From Angiostrongylus vasorum (lineage: Eukaryota > Nematoda > Chromadorea > Rhabditida > Metastrongylidae): a stretch of 64,000 bases of DNA. The translations under genes were made by a program, and so were the position numbers. Position 1 is the stretch's first letter, and each line of letters starts with the position of its first letter. The DNA lies in contig JADANN010000122.1 of the NCBI GenBank assembly GCA_018806985.1, forward strand, positions 69,501 to 133,500. The letters are read 5' to 3'. The notes beneath the pieces were generated by a model, which did no database searches, had not been told where the DNA came from, and worked only from the letters and a program-made list of their open reading frames with translations. Below, in pieces: positions 34,268 through 45,000 of the stretch.

Positions 34268-36788
34268 ATGCAAGTAAGTGAGCTGTCATTAAAAGAGGCA
34301 CAAGAAAGCTTTAGATCATTGATACATCGCGTAAAGGACAAAGAAGAGTTCATCGACTGGCTTCATTCCGAGTATTGTGAAGGTGAAGAATGCGCCAAAC
34401 CAATGTTCGTTGTGGATGCTATCAGTAAACTTCGCGACATCGCTAGCCATATTAGAACAAAGGTATGACTCTACTGTGTTGCCAAAGATGGAGGGTTTCG
34501 TGAGCCTGGGGGCGCGGCGATCGATCCCATGTGTGTTGCAGCGCGCCTCCGACCACTGCCCTACACTCGCCTTATGATCGAATAATTTAATTCTGATCGA
34601 TTTTAACTACACAGCTGCTTTCTACGCTTTATTTTGCTTGTGCCAATGTGTGTTGCTATGTGACACCATCACAGTATGTGTTCATTGTCTAATTTTAGCT
34701 TCCGAATGGTACCGTCACTTCGGAAAAGTTGAAATGGCCAACCAGTGGCCATGACGCAGATTGTGTGGAGAAGAACACGGTAGGAGCACTCGCTACTGTT
34801 GCAAAAATCATTTCTGGTTCTGCAGTCTTAGCATACCTAACCAACGGTTTATTTGACCCTTCATAATTTCTGGGAAGCTGATAAACATTTCTCCAATCCA
34901 TTTGCTCTAACGAGTGGCTTACTGATAGGAACACGGAACGCCTGAGCAAAATTTTCTGAAGAGCATTGAGAAAATTTGGCGAGACAGTACGTGCCAGTTA
35001 GGTGTAAGTTGTCTTGGTGTTCCTGACATTACTTGTAGAAACGAATAGTTAAGCTAAATTCACTCTTGTAATGTTGTTCTAGATTTCCCAGTGCAACATT
35101 CCGTACGTTTCCAACTTTCTTTCTTTATGTTAGCTTTCTATTTTCTGCCTACTACAGTTTTTCGTGGCAGGATAAAATGTGAAATACAACCATAATCATG
35201 AGATATTTGCAAAACTCCGAAGCGTAGGTGTCTGCGGCGAAGAACGAACGCACTATTACCCTTTCCTGGGGCTAACGAGTTCACCACCACACCGTGCTGG
35301 TCACGTTTTGCCTGTCTCTCAGCTAGTTCTTCCTCTATTTTGTCGATTTTAGATTCAAGTGGATTGCTTTCTATATGACGATTATGCTCTGCATGAAATG
35401 ATGAAAAGTGGGAAGTTTGGAAGGTATTTGTTCATTATTTTGTAGCAACACTATTCTATACCATTTGTGGAATTAAGAGAATCCTCTCACCGGAACTGTA
35501 GATTACAATAGTTAAAAAATTCTTTGTGGAAATGCGTTTCTTGTTAAAGGAGGTATTGCGCCGATTGCGGCTCGAAGAACATCGAAAAATTCAATTTTAT
35601 AAGCCACAGCCTAGCCCATTGTCAAGTGAGTTATTCCAGCTTTATTTCCTTTTTTGGTCACAACAAAACTATTGGTCACACAGTTTTTACTACCGAAAAC
35701 CGCCTTCTTTTCCTTTGTGTGTAACAACTTTTTTCCTATTATTAGACAATAAGTTGTACGTCATAGTAGATTGTTGTGTTTTTTCCTTCAAATTCCCATA
35801 TGTCATTTCCTGTTAAAGGCGCGTGTGGCACAGTGGTCGGACGCGCCCTGTGATACGCACATGGGATCGATCCCCGCGCCCGTGGCTCACCAAGCCTTCA
35901 ATGCCTCGGGGTTCGGAAAATTGGTACCAGACTTGTCTGGGAAGATGGCACCACTGGCTCGATACATCAGGAGGCCATCGCGAGCCATTGTAAAGGCCTG
36001 ATATGCATTCAATCACCTCTAAACGATGCTTAATAAGGTCGAATACATGGCGCATCCCTAGGGGTTTTATCAACGCCGAAAGCTTTATCCTTTTTTTATC
36101 CATGTCTTTTGGTTGAAATTGTTAAAAAGTGCAGTAAATCATGGTACATTTTCATTAAGAGTTCTTGTGTGCTTACAGCTCGAGTTTATGTTCACTCAGT
36201 TAGTACCTCTCAAATCACAAAGAGATGGTTTCCGAGTTCTGGACATAGGTTCTCGTCTTGGTGCGGTCATATATGCTGCTTCTATATATGGGTGCGGTAA
36301 CATATTTGTCACTGGCATAGAACTGAACGAGGAATTCGTTAAACTTCAAAGAGATGTCATCCGCGATTTCAATCTTCAGGTTGTGTGCGTTAATCCACTA
36401 ACACTAGTTCTTGGTGCCAATTTCTCTGTTGTGAGTCCATCTAAACTTGCTTCTCCAGAACATTGAAGTGGTTTGTGCGGATGTTCGTAGCAGATATGAT
36501 GTGGTGTCCCAGGCTGACTTGATTGTAATGAACAACGTCTTCTCCTTCTTCTGGGATACGGAGCATCAGGCTGACTGTTTCGAATTTATACACAAGCACG
36601 CAAAGAAGGGTTGCTTCGTAATCCATAACCCTGATATCGAAACGGCATCGGCCCATTTAAAGTTGTCGTTTACAACTAACGAGTGGATTGAGAAGATCCC
36701 AACAGAGAATGACTGCGAAATGTTTGCTAATGGGAACGTAGACGTACTGTCAGACTGCAAGATGTTGAGTTTCTATCGTGTGCTTTAG
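34268..36788 (+). CDS. Class I SAM-dependent methyltransferase-like protein with N-terminal helical region and CxxC motif
   Basis: Seven exons join with matching phases: 34268-34462, 34699-34779, 34929-35003, 35353-35423, 35550-35625, 36179-36379 and 36459-36788. They encode 342 residues. The N-terminal third is helical and charged. A short cysteine motif follows (RYCADCGSKN, residues about 140-150), possibly half of a metal site, next to FNFISHS. The C-terminal half is a Rossmann-type methyltransferase: motif I FRVLDIGSRLGA, an acidic ribose-binding loop in GIELNEEF, VVCADV, and motif IV LIVMNNVFSFF. The substrate cannot be deduced. The pairing of CxxC-S and a methyltransferase fold resembles uncharacterised eukaryotic proteins, and I cannot name an orthologue. 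The exon 5 frame is only visible after splicing, since the unspliced ORF there is in another frame. Intron 1 contains a SINE-A head and intron 5 a full SINE-A. The gene starts 1.3 kb after the PAP2 stop on the same strand. Confidence 0.8.
34484..34573 (-). repeat. SINE-A head-only fragment in methyltransferase intron 1
   Basis: Only the tRNA-like 90 bases are present, reversed (cgatcgatcccatgtgtg and ccactgccctacactcgcc). The body and tail are missing, so this is not a simple 5'-truncated insertion. Confidence 0.75.
35177..35340. repeat. Fold-back/MITE family F, half element
   Basis: Left half of the family (tgaaatacaaccataatcat, gtaggtgtctgcggcgaaga, cgttttgcctgtctctcagc). The mirrored half is missing. 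It lies in intron 3 of the methyltransferase gene. Confidence 0.7.
35818..36102 (+). repeat. SINE-A copy in methyltransferase intron 5
   Basis: Full-length copy with head gcgtgtggcacagtggtcgg and tail agctttatcctttttttat, beside the 3' splice site of intron 5. Confidence 0.9.
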
Positions 36789-36844
36789 GAACTCATGTTG
36801 GTATAAACGTGATGAACAATTGAAATCGTTGTAATTAATGAATG

Positions 36845-37010
36845 TCTCTGTTGGTAGCCGAGTGGTAATGACGTTGTTCAATACGTACAGGACTATGGTT
36901 CGACTACTTCTGAAACCAGTAACGCCGCTGTCCCTTCGGGGTTGAGAGATTCGCACCGAACTTCTCAGGAATCGGCTCGCTCCGTGCAGTTCACAAAAGC
37001 TGGTGCCTGC
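36845..37010 (+). repeat. SINE-B-like tRNA-derived repeat, diverged
   Basis: A-box-like tggtagccgagtggtaatg and B-box-like atggttcgactac, followed by ccttcggggttgagagattc. It lies just after the methyltransferase stop codon and might overlap its 3' UTR. Confidence 0.5.
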
Positions 37011-37153
37011 GTAGAATAAAGAACTGCAAACGTCCTTGCATAGCCATCCTAGGATTCCGGAGAAGATTCCATCACCATTCAGCTTTCGATCCGCACAATG
37101 CATGAGTTGTCGGGTCCTGTAAATATAAAAATGTTTACTCGTATCTAAATTAA

Positions 37154-37422
37154 GGATAAGAATAAAGATAAAGCTCTCGTCGTTGACCAGTCCCTGAGGG
37201 AGTCGCCATACACTCGACTTCATTAAGCATCGTTGAAAGTGACTGAATGCATATTTGGCCTATACAATGACTCGCAGTGGCCTTCCAATCTATCAGTCTA
37301 GTGCTGCTATCCTCCGAGACAAGGTACCAATATGCCGACCATGGTGAGACGGAATGTTTGGACGCGGGGATCGATCCCACGTGAATTGCAGGGCGCCTTC
37401 GACCACTGCGCTACACGCGCCC
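37154..37422 (-). repeat. SINE-A copy, reverse
   Basis: Inverted tail (aaagctctcgtcgttgacc) to inverted head (cactgcgctacacgcgccc). Near full length. Confidence 0.9.
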
Positions 37423-37843
37423 TGTATCTAAATTAGAATAAAAGTTGAGATACCGTTGATACATTTGACAACATGTGAGAAAGTGTTTAAAGTACTATAA
37501 ACTCTGTAGAGATTGCACTGCAACATTTTGTTGCAATTTTACATTTGCTCCGCTTTTCTTTACCCTGAGATCATTCTCTTCCCATTTTGTCCTGATTTAC
37601 GTAAAACATATCTGCTTGTGTTCAATCAAACAAAAATTATGAGCCCAACTTTAGCTATAATTGTGGTTAACGTTCCAACACCAAGCAACGCAAAAGAAAG
37701 CGTCGAAGTTCTCTGCGTGGATGACCATGTGTTGGTTGGTTCAGCAGTAAAGTAGTATCATATCTTCAGTCGAAATCAGATATAGCCACGCAAATGAGTT
37801 TCTGAGATTGTCGCAAACCAGGACAGAGTGTAATTGACTTGGT

Positions 37844-37940
37844 CAGAATTGGCTAAGCCATCTCCGCCCTTTAACACAGCCTAGGTCCGAGGCCTTCCTC
37901 TACGACTAAAGAAGGTGCGGAGATGACCTAGCCAATTCTG
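37844..37940. repeat. Perfect-arm hairpin (12 bp plus 9 bp arms)
   Basis: The arm cagaattggcta (37844-37855) pairs with tagccaattctg (37929-37940), and catctccgc (37859-37867) pairs with gcggagatg (37917-37925), with a 3-base internal bulge. The loop is about 49 bases. It may be a small MITE or an RNA hairpin. Confidence 0.7.
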
Positions 37941-38576
37941 GTTACAGCATTGAGGCCACCAGGTGATAGCTATGGTGCCGCCAGATCATGTCTCTGTTGT
38001 GTCGCCAGAAAGAATTCCTTTATTAAATACGCAGAATTACAGACAATATTTGCAAGGTAGCTACAGAACTACCTATTTGATAGAGAAATTCCCTATGCAC
38101 CAGTCCTCGCTAGTCGCGCAGGCACTACCACACCTGCCCACTCATTCCATTCCCTCGCTGCCTAGGTCCGTGGCGGTGCTTTGTTAAGGTGTCGTCCTTT
38201 CCGTGATCTAAAGGTCATCTCCAGCTGCATCGAGGTCTGCTCGACGTGGTCCACAAGTACGTAACGTAATTAACGTGATTTCCAACCCTTAGAAGTCGAT
38301 TCCACTCTTCTCAGTCTTCAACACTTCTCATAAAATGATTGATCTCGTATATCCTACTTCCGTTGTTATCTCTCTAAATCTCGAAGTTCGGGATAAGTTA
38401 TGGAGGTCTGAATTTCGTTTAGATTTTTTAGTGCCGAATATATTTCAGCAGGAGTAGTGGAGGTCCTTAACATGAGCTTGTTGACATCGACGTTTAACCT
38501 ATCAACGTACCACATTCAAAGCATTTTATATTTCCTGAACCCACTTAGTTTTTTATGATGTTGTCCTGTCTTTGAG

Positions 38577-38812
38577 GGCGCGTGTAGAGCAGTGGTCGGA
38601 AGCGCCCTGCAATGCGCATGGGACCGATCCCCCGCGCCCCAAACCCAACAACCCCTTCATCCTTTCGGGGTCGGCAAATTGATACCAGACTTGTCTGGGA
38701 GGATAGCAGTACTGGCTCGATACATTGGTAGGCCAGCCGCGATCACTGTAAGAGCCAGATATGCATTCAGTCGCTTGATCAACGCCGAGAGCTTTATCCT
38801 TTATCCTTTTAT
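38577..38812 (+). repeat. SINE-A copy with shortened 3' part
   Basis: Head gcgtgtagagcagtggtcgg and a complete middle body. The segment around the atgcttaatgaag motif is deleted, and the tail reads ctttatcctttatccttttatcc. Confidence 0.85.
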
Positions 38813-39171
38813 CCTGTCTTTGAAGAACACAACGGGAAATATCTCAGTCATATCAAACTCAAACATCGATAATTATGAAAGGAAGCTGAAATGGTCCACA
38901 GTCCATTTTTTAAGCAGAAAACTAAAGTAAAATATATTTGAAGCAAAGAATGAAAGTACGCGTTTGACAGCAGTGTGGTTGGTGTGCTCCAATACCAGTG
39001 CTGCTTGGTGCTCACAGTTCCACCTTGATTATTTTATACTTGTTCCTGGTAACTTTTTACGAGGTCTACTCCCACTTCATTTCTATTCTGTAACAATTCG
39101 ATAAGCCTTATCACGTTTACTTTTTGTTTCTCGCAATTTTCTGAGATTCAGAAACTTTAACTCTGCCGATC

Positions 39172-41932
39172 ATGTCGGTTTCTACCAAGCGCAGATACGT
39201 TACGAATAAGGTAGTTCGTCTTCTTAAGAATAAAGAAGAGAGCTATGAACTGATTTGTATATGATTTGCTATGGATTTACAGGTGGAGTCTGAGTACTAC
39301 ACACCTGTGGAAGGAGATATTATCGCTCAAGTGAGAGGTGCTAGAGGCAATAATCTTCATGAGGTGAGATTCTTGTTCGCCTTTAAACCTTTGAACATTA
39401 AACCGTTGTCAATCTAGAGATATTTATTTGGAAGTGCCTCAACTTGCCGCTTAAGACTGCTTGGTGAGCAGTTTTTCATTTAAAGGTTGAGGACGAAAGT
39501 GGCGAAGTGTGTGTGGCGAGTATGCCATCGAAGTTCAGGAAGACGGTGTGGATTCGAAGAGGCCAGTTTGTAGTGTTACGTCCAATTGAAGAAGGTGGTA
39601 AGGTGCATCATTCTACACTTTTCTTAAAGTACTTAGTTGTCACGTGCGTGTCACGTGTCTCTTCAGACGCGTCTTGAAACCCGTTTGACGAAATTTCTAG
39701 TCCGGAGGTGTACTTGAGTCGTGTGACGTCGATAATTCCTAATCATTTGTTGGGGCTGAGTTTTCGTCCCATTGTTGAACGACTGCAATGCGATTAAATC
39801 CTTCCATACGTGTGGTTGATACCAACCGGTATTCGTTCGGATTATATTCTTTGCGATCCATACTGGTTTGTTAACAAAGCGAGGACGGCGAAACTTCGAC
39901 TGGTAGGTCGTCGATTTGGGCTCCTATAGTATGCTAGTGGGCTGGGCGTCTTACGATACTGAATCGTTTATCACGAAATTCTTTTTCGATAAAGTGACCG
40001 AACCGAATTCAAAAGTAAGAAGTGGGAAAATCTTCTAGCAACTGGTATTAGTCTGGATAAGGTAAAGTTTGCTTAATACAGATCTCCGTGAGAATATATG
40101 TTACCATTACCTCTTAAAGCAATTCGTGAAATTCCACCTTCACATTGATGAGAAAAAGCAGTAGGTGACCCTGTACTGAGAGTTTCTATATGTAATGTTA
40201 TAAAAAGAAAAAAGAAGGACTCACCATATCTTTTGTTCTATTGCAAATAATCACTGGAAACGTGGAATTCCTTTCCTGGACCTGCTTTGGAATTAAGGTG
40301 GGTGATGATCAACTTCGAAAAATACAACCTCCTCGTCTATTTCACATATTTTATGAACGATCAGCACATGTGCTCCTGCATACTGATAATTTCGTTTTAA
40401 AACACATTCTCTAACGTTGCTTCATATGAACGTTACTGTTATCCTCAAGTAGTTATTCGTCGGCTACTTAGGTACGAATTTTTTTGGTCTAAAAGCTAAC
40501 CAGCTAGTCATTTCGGTATGAAAAATCCGATGGTTTGGTTGCCATTGAGTACTTGTTGAGATTCCCTGAAAAGTAACTGGGCCAAATTTTCCATAAAATC
40601 GGAAAGAGATCCTTATCGGTAGGTATTTCTGGGGAAATAGGTAGTGGCCGTGTATTTATCTTCACAATTTGATGTTAGAATGTAGTTAGGCAGTACCTTA
40701 ACCTTAATAAATCATGTCATTAGCAAGGGTTTAAAGATGCGTAACATTTTAGTTCTTATCTCTGAAGTTCCATTCTGTTATTGTTCTAACATATCAGTGG
40801 GATAGGTATTACTCTTTTGCCAACAGTTGACCTTGTTTTATATTGATATTTACGTTATTTAAGGTAAAAGCCGAAATCGAACACGTTCTTGACGAAGAAA
40901 ATGTGCTTTACATAAGATCAAAGGACAAGTTCGTTTCCTCTCTTTTTTTCTTGAGATTTGGTAGTGTTTTCATTACTTAGTTCCTAGGAAACCTGCATTA
41001 ACATCTTAAATTCTGAAAGAGAAAGTGTGGTACTGATTCCTTTCAGCACTTCATTTAACCTGTAACACCCGATTCGCATTGATATTTGTGGTTGTGTGGG
41101 GAGAGGCAACGTGAACGGACTTCGTCTCAAAACCCAGTTTATTTTTGCCGTGCATATCTTTTGAACTGCATACCCTTCGTATCAGTTCGATAACTTATCC
41201 AACGCATGTTATGTCAGATGTGGCTCGTGAGAAGCTGTTCTCTCCACTTAGATTTTGCAGAAACTGTAATTACGAACTATTTTTATGGCGTGAGACTATC
41301 GTCGGTGAAAAGGATGCAGAGATACCTCTACTGTACTTGAAAACTGAAGTTCGGGATTTCGAAACGCTTATTCGCTGTTATACAGTGGGAAATCATTGGG
41401 AGAGCTCCTTGGAGTGGCTCGGTGGTCCTAGAATTCTACGTGGATTTACCTTTCAATAACTGATGGTTTCAATGGGGAATGTGAAACGTTCTCGTTATGA
41501 AATGCACACATATTAAGATCCTTCTTATCTTCCGACTGTAACGTCATTATAACGTTTCTATCCTTCTGTACTGCCCGTTATCGTTTCTTCAGTTTCGGAT
41601 CGGTAACCTGTTTTGGAAATCCTTTCTAGGTTTTCCTCTAGGTGCCGCTAGCCTTAAAGTGTTCGGCGTTCGTCAAACCGTTAAGGATGCGCAATGCATT
41701 TGCTTTCTTCAGGAATCGTGGAGGCGGTTGAATGCATATCTGACCTGCACTTGCGGTGCCCTAGCAATTCATCAACTCATTGGTTCTTATCTTTTTTAGA
41801 ACTAGTTTGCGGACCCAGGAGGGATGAAAAGTTTGGTAAAAGCAGGGGAATGTATCAAAATGGCAAACAATACGTTGCAGAGGATTTTAACAACTGCACT
41901 ATACGCAGCTTCAAACGTTATATATATATATG

Positions 41933-41984
<52 letters not shown>

Positions 41985-42025
41985 GTATATACATATATAT
42001 ACATATACGTGTGTATATGTAAGCA

Positions 42026-42062
<37 letters not shown>

Positions 42063-45000
42063 CTATATCTATCAAGAGTCCATCACCTGTATCACCTGTA
42101 GTCCCGTTGATCGTCGAGTGACTCGAGCGGCCGCCAATGAATCTTCCATTTTTCCCTGTTGCGTGCAAGAGTAGCCCAGTGGGTTCTGCTCGCTCTAGAG
42201 ACTCGTCGAGCATCATATCTTTCTTCTAGGCTTTTCGTGGAGAACTCTGACTATCGAGTCGGTGGTCTTCCTGCAGTGCGTTTAACATCCCTAGGAATCC
42301 AGTCACTAACGGCTCTTGTCCATCGGTTGTCGTTCATATCGACTGCTCGGCATACAGAACGGCATCTTTGATTCTTGATCGTTGACGCAGGTCGGAGCTT
42401 CTGATCCCCTTCCTTTACTTGTGTGAAACGGGATTTTCCTATCGTCGTCCTTTCGACTGCGCGTTCGATAGCGCTGAGTGAGCTTCCATCCTGCTTACGC
42501 ACCGACCAGGTTTCTGACGCATACGTTAGGGCAAGAAGTACCGTTGAGTCGAAAAGGTGGGCACGGAGTCGGGTGTTCTTTGTTCTCTTCACGATATCCT
42601 CGATGCTCTTGAAAGCTGCTCAAGCCGCTCGTTTCCTTCTGCTCAACTCTGGAACTAGGTCGTTCAACATGTTGATTTCCAGACCTAGATAGATACAACT
42701 GGAGCATTCGATATTCGTTACGTTAAGCGTGAATGGGGCATACGAAACTAATCCGTTCTTCACGAACATCGTTTTTGTGGGACTTAGTCGAAGAGTAATC
42801 TTTTCACAAGCTTTATCAAAGTCGGCAAGGATACGTTTCTCTTGGCTAATGTTTGGTGTTATGAGGACGATGTCATCAGCAAAGCGAAGAAGATGTAACT
42901 GCCGGCCATTGATTTTCATTCCCATATTATCCCATTCCAATGTTCGCATGACGTTCTGGAGGATGGCGGTAAATAATTTTGGTTATCGCCTTGAGATGGC
43001 ATCGCCTTGCCTAACTCCTGTTTTGACGTCAATGTTAATATCGTTGTAGAATGGTAATATCTTGTTCGTGAAATTTTTGTACAGCTCACGAAGAATCTTT
43101 ATGTACTGAGTAGGGACTCCTTGACTATCAAGGGTTTGCATGACTGCTTGTATCTCAGTTGAGTCAAATGCCTTCTTTAAATCGGTGAAAGTGAGACAGA
43201 GCGGTCTTTTGTACTCTCGCGATACTTCAATGAGTCTAGTTATCGTGTGGATGTGGTCCATTGTACTAATCCTTTTTCGAAACCCAGCTTGCTCACATGG
43301 CTCTCCTTCGTTCAGTGTTTTAGCAATCCTGTTTAGGATGACTCGAGTGAAAAGTTTGTAGACGACAGACACCAAGCAGATTGGGTGTTAGTTGCCTATA
43401 TCGTGTAGGTCACCCTTTTTGAACAATGACACGGTCTTGTTGGTCTGAATTGACGTAAAAACAAATGTCCTCGTGCGCCACAAGTACGCAAGGTTAAATT
43501 TAGTACGTTCTTAGATAGTATGTGCACCACATTCTTGTAGCTTCACATGCACTTGAGTACATTTTTAATTAATTGAAAAATAGCTGGTTTGGTACGATCG
43601 TTTTGGTCTTGAAAATCGCATGAAATAGGTGCATAGGTGCGTTGTCTCACAAGAATTTGAGGTCTGTTTCATGTTTTTATGTTACGGCTAACACATGACT
43701 TTTAGATGGCCACTTCGATTTGAAGAACAAGCTAAAATGATGACTAGAGAGGCTAAACGAGGAATAAATAAGGAGCATTCCATGATTGATGACGATATGC
43801 TTCCGCCAAGGTTAGTTTGTCTTCTAATCTGAAGTGATGTTCTACGTAGGTTTTTGTTAACTTCTACTCCTCAGATAACTCTCTAACTGGTTTGTTTTTT
43901 CCTTTACGTGGTCGTTAGGCTTGCAAAAGTTTGCACTTGTTTGATGTTGGTAGCAAAACAAGTTTAATCAAGGATTGCAGCGTTCATCTCTTATTTTTCG
44001 AAATTTTCGCTGAATGTACAGTTTTGTCTAGTGACAGTGATGACTCTGAGGACGACGACGAAGGAACAGATGACGTCGAAGATGACAGCGTCTCAGGAAG
44101 CGTTTCTGGTAATGAGGACGAAGATATGACAAGACGATGTAATTCAGATCGGGTAGTCTCACTTACCAAAATGTAACCACTTAGAAGATGATTCGCTGGA
44201 TATTTTGAGTCTTTAAGTCTTGGCTCAGATCTTGGAAACTGCGTAGAGAAATCGTTTTTTTTGTGTTCCATACTGCAAATGCCATCGTTTCTATCAAGAT
44301 TGATTCTTCATCCATGCCAAGTGGTGCTTACGAATAAGTTCAAATACATTTTTCAATTCGTTTTGATGTGTTGAACTGGTTGTCGTTGTTGAATTTGTCG
44401 TTGACTTAGGCACTATATTCATGTTGGCGATATGGTTTAATCATTTCAACCTTTATTCGTACTGTCCTCATTGTTACCGGTTCTCAGTTTTATTTGTTGT
44501 CTCCGATGATTCGATAAAAACCTGTATTTCGGCAATCGCACTTTTAGAAGTACGGGATTTGTATGGATACTCCGTTATGAGAAGAACAAGGGCAATTTGT
44601 CTGGGTACTACTAATACGAAATAAAAAGGGCGCGTGTCGCGCAGTGGTCGGAGGCAGACCTATGACACACACGTGGGATCGATCCTCGCGCCCGTGGCTC
44701 GCAAGCCTTCCATCCCTCCGGAGTCGGCGAAATGGTACCAGACTCGTCTGGGTGGATAGCAACACTGGCTCGATATATCGGTAGGCCACCGTGAGTAATT
44801 GTAAAGGCCAGATATGCATTCAGTCACCTCCAACCATGCGAAATGAGGTCGAGTGCATGACGTATCCCTCAACGACTGATCAGCGCCGAAAGCTTTATCC
44901 TTTTTTTTTATTAAGAATATCTTTCCCTCACAAAAATTCTCTCGTACCGAGATCTTTTTATGAGCAAAAGGAAGGCTAATTATTAAAATCTCCGGGTTCA

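Noticed and set aside
41802..42216. Tyrosine/isoleucine-rich ORFs over 100 codons
   Set aside because: Translation of the TA-rich microsatellite. No biological meaning.
42423..43361. Plus-strand ORFs of 73-106 codons
   Set aside because: Antisense shadows of the minus-strand RTE reverse transcriptase, which carries the recognisable motifs.
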